Shown: one piece after another, positions 8,688 through 17,782 of the stretch
How the letters are laid out: each line of letters begins with the position of its first letter
Position numbering within the stretch: position 1 is the first letter of the stretch
Made by a program: the position numbers and the translations under genes
Notes under the pieces: model-generated
What the model was told of the DNA's origin: nothing
The model's input: the letters and a program-made list of their open reading frames with translations, nothing else
Databases searched by the model: none
Assembly: GCF_018398395.1 (NCBI RefSeq)
Contig: NZ_JAHCBF010000004.1
Coordinates: 62,001 to 126,000, forward strand
Source: Croceicoccus gelatinilyticus
GTDB lineage: Bacteria; Pseudomonadota; Alphaproteobacteria; Sphingomonadales; Sphingomonadaceae
Reading direction: 5' to 3'
Length of the DNA: 64,000 bases

Positions 8688-9518
8688 ATGCGGCCCATGC
8701 GGATCGCCTTCACCAAGATGCATGGCCTGGGCAACGACTTCGTCGTGCTGGACGCGCGCGACCATGCGCTGCCGCCGCTGACCCGCGATGTCGTGGCGGC
8801 GCTGGCCGACAGGCACACCGGCATCGGGTGCGACCAGCTTGTCCTGATCGAGCCGAGCCAGAACGCCGACTGGCGGATGCGGATTTTCAATTCCGACGGC
8901 GGAGAGGTAGAAGCCTGCGGCAACGCGACCCGCGCGGTCGGCCTGCTGATCGGCGGCGAAGTCAGTCTCGAAACGCTGGGCGGCACGATTGTCGCCCGCC
9001 CCGACGAACGCGGCATCGCGGTCGACATGGGCGAACCGCGCTTCGACTGGGACGTGATTCCCCTGGGCTATGCGATGGACACGCTGGCTATGCCGGTCGG
9101 CTGGCCGATCGACGATGGCGAACTGGAAAATCCGGTTGCGGTCAATGTCGGCAACCCGCACGCGGTGTTCTTCGTCGACGATGCCTATGCGATCGACCTC
9201 GCCTCCATCGGCCCGGTCATCGAGAACGACCCGATTTTCCCCGAGCGCGTGAACGTCAATGTCGCTGCCGTTACCGCGCGCGATGCGATCACCTTGCGTG
9301 TCTGGGAACGCGGCGCGGGCATCACGCGGGCCTGCGGCACCGGCGCCTGCGCCACGGCAATCGCGGCCATGCGGCGCGGGCTGGTGGATCGCGAGGTTAC
9401 CGTGACCCTGCCCGGCGGTTCGCTGGTGATCGCATGGGGCGCAGATAACCGCATCACCATGACCGGCCCCGCGACGGTCAGCTACACCGGATCGTTCGAC
9501 TGGGGCGACTACGCTTGA
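8688..9518 (+). CDS. dapF: Diaminopimelate epimerase
   Basis: Converts LL- to meso-diaminopimelate for lysine and peptidoglycan synthesis in the cytoplasm. The 276-residue protein has the KMHGLGNDFVV start, the first catalytic Cys in EACGNATR (C77) and the second in RACGTGACA (C216). An ATG three codons downstream (8697) is an alternative start. The stop overlaps the next gene's TTG start (TTGA), so it heads a coupled dapF-mtaB-ftsY-yciB unit. Confidence 0.96.
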   Translation: MRPMRIAFTKMHGLGNDFVVLDARDHALPPLTRDVVAALADRHTGIGCDQLVLIEPSQNADWRMRIFNSDGGEVEACGNATRAVGLLIGGEVSLETLGGTIVARPDERGIAVDMGEPRFDWDVIPLGYAMDTLAMPVGWPIDDGELENPVAVNVGNPHAVFFVDDAYAIDLASIGPVIENDPIFPERVNVNVAAVTARDAITLRVWERGAGITRACGTGACATAIAAMRRGLVDREVTVTLPGGSLVIAWGADNRITMTGPATVSYTGSFDWGDYA

Positions 9519-10738
9519 GCGCGGCCGAGGTCATCACATTAGGCTGCCGCCTCAACGCGGCGGAGAGCGACCGCATCCGCGCCATGCTGGGTGAGCGCAG
9601 CGATACCGTCGTCGTCAATTCCTGCGCCGTGACCGAAGAGGCCGTGCGCCAGACCCGCCGCGCCATCCGCCGCTTGCGCCGCCGCCGCCCCGATGCGCGG
9701 CTGCTCGTCACCGGATGCGCCGCCGATATTGAGCGTGAGCAGTTTTCGGCCATGCCCGAAGTCGACGCGCTGGTGCCCAACACCGACAAGCTGGCCCCGC
9801 AAAGCTGGAACGCGGGCCACAACGCCGCCGCCCTGCCGCCGGTAAAGGTCCATCAGGGCACCAGCACCGAGGCGACCGCCCGCACCCGCGCTTTCATCGC
9901 GGTGCAGAATGGTTGTGATCATTCCTGCACCTTCTGCGTCATCCCCCAGGGTCGGGGCGAGAGCCGCTCGCTCACCGTCCCGCAGGTCCTGTCCGAGATC
10001 GAGATGCACCTCGACCAAGGCACCCGCGAAGTCGTGCTGACCGGCGTCGACGTGACAAGCTGGGGCCACGACCTGCCCGGCTCGCCGCAACTGGGCGCGC
10101 TCGTCGGCGAAGTCCTGCGCGCCTTTCCGCAGCTTCACCGCATCCGCATGTCCTCCATCGACGGGGCGGAGATCGACGGCGAACTGGAAGAACTTTTCGC
10201 AGGCGAGGCGCGGGTCATGCCGCATCTCCACCTCTCGCTTCAGCACGGGCACGACCTGATCCTGAAGCGCATGAAGCGCCGCCATTCGCGGCGCGATGCG
10301 ATCGACCTCGTCACCCGCCTCAAGGCCCGCCGTCCCGAAATCGCCATCGGCGCAGACCTCATCGCCGGCTTCCCGACCGAGGACGAGGCGATGCATCAGG
10401 CGAACCTTTCGGTGATCCGCGATTGCGCGGTCGTCCACGGCCACGTCTTCCCGTTCAGCCCGCGCCCCGGCACGCCCGCTGCCCTGATGCCGCAAGTGGA
10501 CACCGCCACGATCAAGGCCCGCGCCGCTGACTTGCGCGCCGCCGTCACCAAGGCCCGCGCCGACTGGCTCGGCTCGCTCGTCAGCAGCACGTTCGAAGTG
10601 CTGGGCGAGAACGACGGCACCGGCCACGCCCCCAATTTCGCGCCCGTCCGCCTGCCCCAAGGGGTGCGCGGTGGCGCACTCGTCCCCATGCGGATCGACC
10701 GCGTCGAGGACGGACTGCTAATCGGAGAAAGTCTATGA
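9515..10738 (+). CDS. mtaB: tRNA t6A37 methylthiotransferase MtaB
   Basis: Radical SAM enzyme that converts t6A to ms2t6A at position 37 of certain tRNAs. The 407-residue protein has an N-terminal UPF0004 cluster domain with cysteines C11 (LGCRLN), C37 and C68, the radical-SAM CxxxCxxC motif CDHSCTFC (C134, C138, C141) and a C-terminal part that would correspond to the TRAM region. The start is a TTG overlapping the dapF stop; no better start upstream fits the family. Confidence 0.93.
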   Translation: MSAAEVITLGCRLNAAESDRIRAMLGERSDTVVVNSCAVTEEAVRQTRRAIRRLRRRRPDARLLVTGCAADIEREQFSAMPEVDALVPNTDKLAPQSWNAGHNAAALPPVKVHQGTSTEATARTRAFIAVQNGCDHSCTFCVIPQGRGESRSLTVPQVLSEIEMHLDQGTREVVLTGVDVTSWGHDLPGSPQLGALVGEVLRAFPQLHRIRMSSIDGAEIDGELEELFAGEARVMPHLHLSLQHGHDLILKRMKRRHSRRDAIDLVTRLKARRPEIAIGADLIAGFPTEDEAMHQANLSVIRDCAVVHGHVFPFSPRPGTPAALMPQVDTATIKARAADLRAAVTKARADWLGSLVSSTFEVLGENDGTGHAPNFAPVRLPQGVRGGALVPMRIDRVEDGLLIGESL

Positions 10739-11655
10739 GCGAGAGCTGGTCCGACCGGCTTTTCGGTGGTTTCCGCAAGACGAGCGAGAGGTTGTCCGGC
10801 AACCTGTCGGGCATCGGGGGCAATACGAAGCTCACCGATGACCAGCTGGACGAGCTGGAAGACGCGCTCATCATGTCGGACCTCGGCCCGCGCGCCGCCA
10901 TGCGTATCCGCGATGCCGTGGCCGAACGCCGCTTCGAACGCGGCGCGGACGAGCGTGCCATTTCCGAGGCCGTCGCCGAAGAAATCGCCGAGATCCTGCG
11001 CCCCGTGGCAAAGCCGCTTGAGGTCACCGCCTTCCCGCGCCCGCACGTCGTGCTGGTCATCGGCGTCAACGGCAGCGGCAAGACGACGACGATCGCAAAG
11101 CTGGCACACCTGTTCCAGGAAGACGACTACTCGGTCATGCTGGCAGCCGGCGATACCTTCCGCGCCGCCGCCATCGGGCAGCTCAAGGTCTGGGCCGACC
11201 GGCTGGGCGTGCCCGTCGTTACCGGCCCCGAAGGCGGCGACCCTGCTTCCGTCGTGTTCGACGGCGTGAAAGCCGCGACCGACAAGGGCAGCGACGCGCT
11301 CATCGTCGATACCGCCGGACGCCTGCAGAACAAGCGCGAGCTGATGGACGAGCTGACCAAGATCCGCAAAGTCCTCGGCCGTCTCAATTCTGAAGCGCCG
11401 CACGATGTCGTCCTCGTCCTCGACGCGACGAATGGGCAGAACGCGCTGCAACAGATCGACGTGTTCAAGGAAGTCGCGGGTGTTACCGGCCTCGTCATGA
11501 CGAAGCTCGACGGCACGGCACGCGGCGGTGTTCTCGTCGCGGCGGCGGAACAGTACGGCCTTCCCATCCATGCCATCGGCGTGGGCGAGAAGATCGACGA
11601 CCTTCGCCCCTTCGACCCCGACCTCGTCGCGCGCGTCATCGCGGGAGTGGCATGA
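10735..11655 (+). CDS. ftsY: Signal recognition particle receptor FtsY
   Basis: Membrane-associated GTPase that receives SRP-ribosome complexes. The 306-residue protein lacks the long acidic A domain of E. coli FtsY, as in many alphaproteobacteria. N domain about 1-95; G domain with P-loop GVNGSGKTTT (about 110-119), DTAGRLQNK, and TKLDGTARGG; C-terminal GVGEKIDDLRPF. It overlaps mtaB by ATGA and yciB by 4 bases, so it is probably coupled with both. Confidence 0.96.
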   Translation: MSESWSDRLFGGFRKTSERLSGNLSGIGGNTKLTDDQLDELEDALIMSDLGPRAAMRIRDAVAERRFERGADERAISEAVAEEIAEILRPVAKPLEVTAFPRPHVVLVIGVNGSGKTTTIAKLAHLFQEDDYSVMLAAGDTFRAAAIGQLKVWADRLGVPVVTGPEGGDPASVVFDGVKAATDKGSDALIVDTAGRLQNKRELMDELTKIRKVLGRLNSEAPHDVVLVLDATNGQNALQQIDVFKEVAGVTGLVMTKLDGTARGGVLVAAAEQYGLPIHAIGVGEKIDDLRPFDPDLVARVIAGVA

Positions 11656-12320
11656 TGAACGACACACCTGAAACCCCACCCGCCGCCAAGCCGAAGCCGA
11701 AAAGCGGCTGGCTCAACATCGCGATCGACTACGGGCCGCTGCTCGTCTTCTTTCTCGTCTATAAGTGGTTCAGCCCTTCGGAAGATGGCAACGCGGTGGG
11801 CGAGGTTCTGGCCATCGTCAAAGGCACCGGCGCCTTCATCGCCGCCGCCGTCATCGCGGTCGCCGTGTCGAAGTGGAAGCTGGGCCACGTGACGCCCATG
11901 CTCATGCTCTCGACCGCGCTGATCGTGTTCTTCGGCGGGCTGACCATCCTGTTTCAGGACCCGGTCTTCGTACAGGTGAAGCCGACGATCATCTATGTCG
12001 TCTTTGCCATTGCGCTGCTGGTCGGCGTGTGGCGCGGCAAGGCGCTTTTGAAATACCTGCTCGACGCCGCGTTCGAGGGGCTTTCCGACACCGGCTGGAT
12101 GAAGCTGTCGCGCAACTGGGGCTTCTATTTCATAGCGCTTGCGCTGCTGAACGAAGTCCTGCGCGCCATGCTCAGCTTCGATGCATGGCTTGCCGCCAAG
12201 CTCTGGGTCTTCCTGCCGCTGTCGTTCCTGTTCACCTTCACCCAGCTTCCGATGATGCTGCGCGAAGGGCTGGGCAAGGAAGAGGAAGAAGAAGCCGTAA
12301 CGGAACATCCGCCGGCTTGA
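11652..12320 (+). CDS. yciB: YciB/IspZ-type inner membrane protein (septation protein A family)
   Basis: A 222-residue polytopic inner membrane protein of the YciB (formerly intracellular septation protein A) family, linked to envelope integrity and cell-division or peptidoglycan proteins. Visible features are the start region IDYGPLLVFFLVYKW, five or so hydrophobic helices, and the conserved WMKLSRNWGFYFI and LNE segments. Ends in a Glu-rich tail. It overlaps ftsY at an ATGATG start, as is common in alphaproteobacteria. Confidence 0.9.
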   Translation: MMNDTPETPPAAKPKPKSGWLNIAIDYGPLLVFFLVYKWFSPSEDGNAVGEVLAIVKGTGAFIAAAVIAVAVSKWKLGHVTPMLMLSTALIVFFGGLTILFQDPVFVQVKPTIIYVVFAIALLVGVWRGKALLKYLLDAAFEGLSDTGWMKLSRNWGFYFIALALLNEVLRAMLSFDAWLAAKLWVFLPLSFLFTFTQLPMMLREGLGKEEEEEAVTEHPPA

Positions 12321-12331
12321 GGGATCACGAA

Positions 12332-12907
12332 ATGATGAAGTATCTGGGCGCCGCCGGACTGCGAGCGGTGGTTGCGGGCGCAGTGATGGGCGCGGCGCTG
12401 GTAACGGGCGGCGGCGCATTCGCCTCTGCCGAACAGGCCGATCCCCTCTCAGACTTCCTCACGAAATACGTCGCGTGGGCGGAAACCATCGAAGCTGAGG
12501 GACAGGAGCGCGGCACGCCGCTCACCGCCGAACAGCTTGATCTGGCCAAGGCGGTTGGCATCCAGCATCCGGAAAAGGTCCGGCTGGTCTATGCCGACGT
12601 GGTGCCGTTCCCGGTGGAAGACCCCGAAATGCGGGCGGTTGGCGGAAGCATGGGCTTCATCGGCCCCGGCGTGATCAACAATGCGCAGGCGTTCGGCTAC
12701 ACCATCTGGATCCGCAACGGCTTCACCATGGACCGCCCCGCCCTCGCGCACGAACTGGTCCATGTCATGCAGATCGAACGCAGCGCCAGCTTCGGCGCCT
12801 ATGCGCGCGAATACGTGCCGCAGCTCCTCGAACATGGCCATTCGGACATGCCGCTCGAGGTCGAGGCCTATGAGGCCAACCGGAAGTTCGCGGCCCCGGG
12901 CACCTGA
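12332..12907 (+). CDS. Secreted putative zinc metallopeptidase-like protein (HExxH)
   Basis: A 191-residue protein with an N-terminal signal peptide (hydrophobic to about residue 30, ending near GGAFASAEQA). The segment ALAHELVHVMQIER carries HExxH with a following Q, as in DUF4157-type zincins, and a downstream EVEAYEANR segment could supply the third metal ligand. Substrate is unknown and activity unproven. GAGGGA lies just upstream of the ATG at 12332 (a second ATG follows at 12335). It starts 11 bases after yciB and may be the last gene of that operon. Confidence 0.72.
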   Translation: MMKYLGAAGLRAVVAGAVMGAALVTGGGAFASAEQADPLSDFLTKYVAWAETIEAEGQERGTPLTAEQLDLAKAVGIQHPEKVRLVYADVVPFPVEDPEMRAVGGSMGFIGPGVINNAQAFGYTIWIRNGFTMDRPALAHELVHVMQIERSASFGAYAREYVPQLLEHGHSDMPLEVEAYEANRKFAAPGT

Positions 12908-13085
12908 TGATTCGGCACCCGTAGCGCGGCCGGTTCAGCAACAAACCATTGTCCTACTTGGCAGCGCGTCGTCATCATGGCGCCGTTCTTTGCCATCGTC
13001 GGCCCCCGCTTTTCGCAAGCAACCTGTCACCCTGTCTCGCGGCAGCGCAAAGCCGCGCAGGTCCTGATGTTTTCGCATCTTTGCA

Positions 13086-13117
13086 GTGGGTGACACCGTG
13101 TCACCTTTGTCACCCAC
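13086..13117. repeat. Inverted repeat GTGGGTGACA ... TGTCACCCAC
   Basis: Perfect 10-base arms (13086-13095 and 13108-13117) around a 12-base spacer that itself carries TGTCACC, so the left arm can pair with either of two copies. Another TGTCACCC occurs at about 13025. The element lies 55 bases upstream of the DUF1294 gene in a 264-base gap otherwise without a gene. It could be a cis-regulatory hairpin or operator. Confidence 0.45.
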
Positions 13118-13171
13118 GGCAAGTGGCCTTGCACACGCCTGATTCACCATTTTGCCGGTAGAGGCGTCGCC

Positions 13172-13441
13172 ATGTTCGCAAAGATCGCGCTCTATCTTCT
13201 GGCGGTGAATGTCTGGACCGTCGGCCAGTTCTGGCATGACAAGACGCGCGCCGTGAATGGCGGCTGGCGCGTGCCGGAAGGGCATCTGCTAGGCCTTGCC
13301 CTGATCGGCGGATCACCGGGCGCGCTGCTGGCCAGAAAGGTCTTTCGCCACAAGACGCGCAAGGAGCCGTTCTCGACATATCTTCAGGTCATCGCGGTGC
13401 TGCAGGCAGGCGGTCTGATCGGCTGGTTCATGCTGGGCTGA
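13172..13441 (+). CDS. DUF1294 small membrane protein
   Basis: An 89-residue protein with three hydrophobic segments and the family features: a WRVPEGHLLGLALIGGSPGALLA block (about 30-52) followed by FRHKTRKEPF. Function of DUF1294 proteins is unknown; some members are fused to cold-shock domains. It stands alone, convergent with the small lipoprotein gene at 13472. Confidence 0.8.
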   Translation: MFAKIALYLLAVNVWTVGQFWHDKTRAVNGGWRVPEGHLLGLALIGGSPGALLARKVFRHKTRKEPFSTYLQVIAVLQAGGLIGWFMLG

Positions 13442-13471
13442 TCCCTGTACGCGGCGATCTGACCCGCGCGT

Positions 13472-13720
13472 TCACATGATGCCAAGTTCCACGTCCAGGC
13501 AGTGGACATAGGCGATCTGGTCCCACCGCTCGAACTGCCGATCATTCTCTTCCTCGGCGTAGAGTTTCGCGATTGCCTTCGCCTTTTCGCAAAGCTCCAC
13601 GCTGTTCGCGTTGGAGCGGCGCATGATCGTGTATTCGTCCGCCTGCCGCTTCGCCTCGCTGGAACAGGCGGCCAGCGTCAGGGCGGCGGCGATCGCAAGA
13701 AACGGCAGGGTTCTAGGCAT
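13472..13720 (-). CDS. Small putative lipoprotein, unknown function
   Basis: An 82-residue protein. A signal sequence MPRTLPFLAIAAALTLAACSS ends in a lipobox (LAAC), so it is probably lipid-anchored. The mature part is charged and helical, with two further Cys (in ELCEKAK and VHCLDVE). I chose the ATG at 13720 because of the lipoprotein signal and an AGGAAAGGA ribosome site. It overlaps the upstream zinc-ribbon gene by 8 bases. I do not recognise the family. Confidence 0.7.
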   Translation of the reverse strand: MPRTLPFLAIAAALTLAACSSEAKRQADEYTIMRRSNANSVELCEKAKAIAKLYAEEENDRQFERWDQIAYVHCLDVELGIM

Positions 13721-14039
13721 CACGGTCCTTTCCTGTCGCTGTCGTAAGATCAATGCCGCAGCGCGAACAGGTCTTCGCCGGCCAGAACACGCTCCAGATC
13801 CCGCGCTGGAAGATCGACTTCCCGCAATTCGGGCAGACAATCATCAGGCTGCGAACACCGAATATCACCACCCACACGAACAGCAGCGGCAGGACGATCC
13901 AGTCGAGCCAGCCGCTGCCTTCCATGCCGGCCACTGTGGCGAGCAGGGGGATGCCCCAGACAATGAAGATGCCGCTGACGATCCCACCGATCATGTGGGC
14001 CTTGCCGACTTCGTAGACCGTAGGCCTGCGCTCAGCCAT
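13713..14039 (-). CDS. Small membrane protein with zinc-ribbon cysteines
   Basis: A 108-residue protein with two predicted membrane helices (about 15-38 and 46-67) followed by a CPNCGKSIFQRG ... CSRCGIDL pair of CxxC motifs that looks like a small zinc ribbon on the cytoplasmic side. Function unknown. It lies 21 bases downstream of kup and overlaps the lipoprotein gene, so kup and these two genes may be one transcript. Confidence 0.7.
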   Translation of the reverse strand: MAERRPTVYEVGKAHMIGGIVSGIFIVWGIPLLATVAGMEGSGWLDWIVLPLLFVWVVIFGVRSLMIVCPNCGKSIFQRGIWSVFWPAKTCSRCGIDLTTATGKDRDA

Positions 14040-14060
14040 CAGGACGCTCTTCCCGGCAGG

Positions 14061-15962
14061 TCAGATCCTGACCTGCGAGCCCAGTTCGACGACGCGGTTC
14101 GTGGGCAGGCGGAAGAATTCCATCGCGGTTGCCGCGTTACGCAGCATCCAGCTGAAGATCTTCTCGCGCCACAGCATCATGGCGGGCTTTTCGCTGGGCA
14201 ACAGGGTCTGGCGCGACAGGAAGAAGCTGGTCTGCATCATGTCGAACATGCCGCCGCAATTCTCGATCTGCTTCAGCGCGGCCGGAACGTCGGTCTCTTC
14301 CATGAAGCCGTAGCGCAGCACCATGCGGAAGAACCCGTCGCCAAGATCGGTGATGTTCACCCGCTTCGCCGGATCGACGTAAGGTTCCTCGGCGATGTCG
14401 ACCGTCAGGATGACGACACGTTCGTGCAACACCTTGTTGTGCTTGATGTTGTGCAACAGCGCGGACGGAACGCCCGCCGTGCTCGACGCCATGAAGATCG
14501 CCGTGCCGGGCACGCGGGTGGCCGAATTGGCCGCGCTCTTGGCGAAGATCTCGATCGGGAGGGCAACCTCGGTCATGCGCTCACGCATGAGCTTGCGGCC
14601 CTTGGCCCACGTCGTCAGCAAGGTGAAGACGATCGCGCCGACCAGCAGGGGGAACCAGCCGCCATCGGCCACCTTGGTGAGGTTCGCCGCGAAGTATGCT
14701 CCGTCCACGATCAGGAACAGGAGGACGACGGGGGCTGCGTACCACCAGCGCCACTTCCACACGCCCACGAACAGGACGGCCATGAGCAGCGTGTCGATCG
14801 TCACCGCGCCCGTCACCGCGATGCCGTATGCGCTCGCAAGGTTGGACGAATTCTGGAAGGTCAGCACCAGGATCAGCACCGCGACCAGCAGCGCCCAGTT
14901 GACCGACGGGATGTAGATCTGGCCCGCCTCGCTCTCGCTCGTATGGCGGATCGAAAGACGCGGAATGAAGCCCAGTTGCATGGCCTGATGCGTGATGGAG
15001 AACGCACCGGAAATCACGGCCTGGCTGGCGATGAAGGTCGCGCAGGTCGCCAGGATCACCAGCGGCAGGCGCAGCACTTCGGGTGCCATGATGAAGAAGG
15101 GGTTCTGAATAGCCTCTGCCGCGTCGGCGCCGGTCAGGCTGATCACCATCGCGCCCTGCCCGAAATAGTTGAGCAGCAGGCACGGCATGACGAAGGCAAA
15201 CCACGACAGACGCATCGGGCCGCGGCCGAAGTGGCCCATGTCGGAATAGAGTGCTTCGGAACCCGTCACGGCAAGGACGACCGACCCCAGCGCAAGGAAC
15301 GCCAGTGTCTTGTCGACGAGGAAAAACTGCACCGCGTACCAGGGGTTCAGCGCGTAGAGGATTTCCGGGTGAACGAAGATCTGGATGATGCCCAGCGTTG
15401 CGATCGTCGTGAAATAGACGATCATCACCGGCCCGAACAAAGCGCCCACTTTCGCCGTTCCGCGCTTCTGCAAGAAGAACAACAGGACCAGCAGGACGAT
15501 CGCGATCGGTATGACGAGCGGTTTCAGCCCGGCCTCCACCACGGTTAATCCTTCGACCGCGGACAAGACCGAAATGGCGGGCGTGATCATGGAGTCGCCG
15601 TAGAACAGCGAAGTCGCGAAAACGCCCAGAAGAACGGCCATCCAGCCGTATCGGGATCGCCCGATGTGGCTGGAAATCAGCGCGACAAGGGCAAGGCTAC
15701 CGCCCTGCCCCTTGTTGTCGGCGCGCATGAGGATGGTGACGTACTGGATCGCGACGACCAGCGTCATCGACCAGAAGATCAGGCTGACCACGCCAAGCAC
15801 GTGCAGCCGGTCGAGCGTAAGCGGATGCGGACCGACGAACGTCTCGCGGAACGCGTAGAGCGGGCTGGTGCCGATGTCGCCGAAGACGATGCCGATCGCC
15901 CCGACGGCGAGCTTCGTCTTGGCGCTGAGGCGTCCGTCTTCTCCGGATGCGGAGTGGCTCAT
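14061..15962 (-). CDS. kup: Low-affinity potassium uptake protein Kup
   Basis: Proton-coupled K+ importer of the KUP/HAK/KT family in the inner membrane. The 633-residue protein has the signature [20 protein letters not shown] at about residues 17-36, some twelve hydrophobic segments, [14 protein letters not shown] after the third, and a hydrophilic C-terminal domain ending with the common [10 protein letters not shown]. An adjacent K+ regulator is not seen. About 106 bases separate it from the ccm operon upstream. Confidence 0.95.
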   Translation of the reverse strand: MSHSASGEDGRLSAKTKLAVGAIGIVFGDIGTSPLYAFRETFVGPHPLTLDRLHVLGVVSLIFWSMTLVVAIQYVTILMRADNKGQGGSLALVALISSHIGRSRYGWMAVLLGVFATSLFYGDSMITPAISVLSAVEGLTVVEAGLKPLVIPIAIVLLVLLFFLQKRGTAKVGALFGPVMIVYFTTIATLGIIQIFVHPEILYALNPWYAVQFFLVDKTLAFLALGSVVLAVTGSEALYSDMGHFGRGPMRLSWFAFVMPCLLLNYFGQGAMVISLTGADAAEAIQNPFFIMAPEVLRLPLVILATCATFIASQAVISGAFSITHQAMQLGFIPRLSIRHTSESEAGQIYIPSVNWALLVAVLILVLTFQNSSNLASAYGIAVTGAVTIDTLLMAVLFVGVWKWRWWYAAPVVLLFLIVDGAYFAANLTKVADGGWFPLLVGAIVFTLLTTWAKGRKLMRERMTEVALPIEIFAKSAANSATRVPGTAIFMASSTAGVPSALLHNIKHNKVLHERVVILTVDIAEEPYVDPAKRVNITDLGDGFFRMVLRYGFMEETDVPAALKQIENCGGMFDMMQTSFFLSRQTLLPSEKPAMMLWREKIFSWMLRNAATAMEFFRLPTNRVVELGSQVRI

Positions 15963-16068
15963 GCCCGGTTGTCGTCCCTTGTGGCGGCCACGGATCCAAA
16001 CCGACAGGCCAACGGGGGCAGGCGATTAGCAGCGGTTCTTCGCACCTGCAAGAAAAGGTGGCGAACCG

Positions 16069-16797
16069 TCACGAAGCGGGACCGTCGGACGCTACGGAAT
16101 CCGCCGTTTCCTGCTCCACCGGAACAGGCCCTGACGGCATTTCTCCGCCTGCTGCGGGCATGCCCTGGCCCGACTGCATGGCGATGATCGCGTCGAGTCG
16201 TTCGATGCGGGCGGCAAGATCGGCGCGCCATGCCTCGTCCGGGTCGCCGGGGCGGTCCATCAGTTCCTGCCAGATCGCGCGGGCCTCTTCGAACTGCCCC
16301 GACTGGGCGAGCGCAAGGCCGGTGAAGAACGGCGGCCCGGGGTGATCGGGCGCGATGTCGGCGGCACGCTGGAAGGCATAGAGCGAGGCCGGCGTGATGA
16401 TGCCGCCTGTGTGCCCGACAAGCGCATTGCCAAGCGCGACCCAGAGATCGGGATCGTTCGGCGTCTTGCGGACAGCGCCCTTCAGGATGCCCGCCGCCGT
16501 CGCGAATTGGCCGCGCCGCGCCAGCGCATCGGCGGTAATGAGGAGATTGCGCCCCTCGCCAAATTCATTGGCCATCGCCTGACGCGCCTCGATCAGCGCG
16601 GCCTGTCCCATCTCCTCGCTCTCCCGCGGAGGGGTCGGCGAACCGGCTTCGGTGGGAGAACCCTGCAGCGCGTATCCCGACAGGCCGATCAGCAGCGCGG
16701 CTGCGGCAAATTCGCGCCCACCGCGCGGTAGTTTGACGACGAACAGCAGGACGACGAACGTGACGACCGCAAGCCCGATGGCAATTGCCCAGCCCAT
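16069..16797 (-). CDS. ccmI: Cytochrome c biogenesis TPR protein (CcmI/CycH-like)
   Basis: Chaperone-type subunit that presents apocytochrome c to the haem lyase complex. Two N-terminal hydrophobic segments are followed by a TPR region (about 85-200) with ALARRGQFATAAGILKGAV, DPDLWVALGNALV and ALAQSGQFEEARAIWQELM repeats, then a Pro/Glu-rich tail. The ATG at 16797 overlaps the ccmH stop by one base and has AAGGAG seven bases upstream; a GTG one codon earlier is possible. It is the last gene of the ccm operon. Confidence 0.85.
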   Translation of the reverse strand: MGWAIAIGLAVVTFVVLLFVVKLPRGGREFAAAALLIGLSGYALQGSPTEAGSPTPPRESEEMGQAALIEARQAMANEFGEGRNLLITADALARRGQFATAAGILKGAVRKTPNDPDLWVALGNALVGHTGGIITPASLYAFQRAADIAPDHPGPPFFTGLALAQSGQFEEARAIWQELMDRPGDPDEAWRADLAARIERLDAIIAMQSGQGMPAAGGEMPSGPVPVEQETADSVASDGPAS

Positions 16798-17225
16798 CAC
16801 TCGTCTCCTTCCGGCAAACGCCTCGTGAACCGCTTGCGCAGGAGCAGCAGCGCCAGAAGCAGCAGGACCAGCGGCGCTGCAAACAGCGGCCAGGTCAGCG
16901 TGGTCAGTTCAGGCTTGTAGCTGACATACTCGCCATAGCGTTCGACCAGCCATGCCCGGATCGCTTCAGGGTCCTCGCCCGCCTTGATGCGCAGGCGCAC
17001 CTGATTGCGCATGTCGCCTGCCATAGAGGCATCGGAGTCGGCGATCGACTGGCTCTGGCACTTGAGGCAGCGCAGCGTTTCCATCAGGTCCTGCGCCTTC
17101 TGCTCCTGCGCCGGATCTTCCAACTGGCGGTAGGCGTAAGGCGCAGGCGGTAGCTGGTCCTGCGCGGCGACAGGTACGGCAAGCATCGCGGCGACGAGCG
17201 CGAGGAAAGTGAGGACGCGGCTCAC
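16797..17225 (-). CDS. ccmH: Cytochrome c-type biogenesis protein CcmH
   Basis: Periplasm-facing thiol oxidoreductase that keeps apocytochrome CxxCH cysteines reduced. The 142-residue protein has a signal peptide (about 1-21), the LRCLKCQSQSIADS motif with C53 and C56, and a C-terminal membrane helix (about 108-130). The GTG start overlaps the ccmG stop (GTGA). Confidence 0.94.
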   Translation of the reverse strand: MSRVLTFLALVAAMLAVPVAAQDQLPPAPYAYRQLEDPAQEQKAQDLMETLRCLKCQSQSIADSDASMAGDMRNQVRLRIKAGEDPEAIRAWLVERYGEYVSYKPELTTLTWPLFAAPLVLLLLALLLLRKRFTRRLPEGDE

Positions 17226-17782
17226 AACGGCGCCTCGGCTTTCTTCACTTCGGCAAGGATTGTCTGCACGTCACGCTCCATGATCGGGCCGATATGCTGA
17301 TAGCGGATCGTGCCGGTGCCATCGATCACGAAAGTCTCGGGCACGCCGGACGATCCGATGCCAAGCTGCACTTCGCTGATGTCGTCCTTGCCGATCGTGG
17401 CGAAAGGATTGCCATAGCGTGCGAGAAAGCGGGCGATGTCCTGCTCCCGGTCGCGGATGGCGACGCCATCGATGGGCACGCCCGCGCGGGCGATCTGGTC
17501 GAGTTGCGGAGCTTCTGCCGCGCAAGGGACGCACCAGCTGGCAAAGATGTTGAGCAGGCGAACATCGCCCTTGCGGAAGTCTTCCGTGGCGATCCCGGGC
17601 CGTTCCGGAGAACCTGCGACCAGCGTGAATTCGGGTAGTGTCTTGCCGACCATCGCGCTTTCGATGTCGCGATCGGCGGGGCGCATCAGCCCGTTCATGA
17701 CAAGCACGAAGAACCCGCCGAACAAGACCAGCGGAAGCCAGATCGCCCAGCGCTTGCCCGGCTTCTTGTCAGGCGCGCTCAC
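17222..17782 (-). CDS. ccmG: Thiol:disulfide interchange protein CcmG/DsbE
   Basis: Membrane-tethered periplasmic thioredoxin-fold reductant of cytochrome c maturation. N-terminal anchor at about residues 12-30, then the thioredoxin domain with FASWCVPCAAEAPQL (C84, C87) and the cis-Pro region SGVPETFVID. GTG start overlaps the ccmF stop (GTGA). Confidence 0.94.
   Translation of the reverse strand: MSAPDKKPGKRWAIWLPLVLFGGFFVLVMNGLMRPADRDIESAMVGKTLPEFTLVAGSPERPGIATEDFRKGDVRLLNIFASWCVPCAAEAPQLDQIARAGVPIDGVAIRDREQDIARFLARYGNPFATIGKDDISEVQLGIGSSGVPETFVIDGTGTIRYQHIGPIMERDVQTILAEVKKAEAPL

Noticed and set aside
13611-15548. Long open frame on the plus strand (645 codons) opposite kup
   Set aside because: It is the antisense shadow of kup: composition is His/Arg/Asp-rich without any domain, and kup itself is a clear full-length gene. 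The same applies to long frames opposite the PQQ dehydrogenases and Rieske genes.
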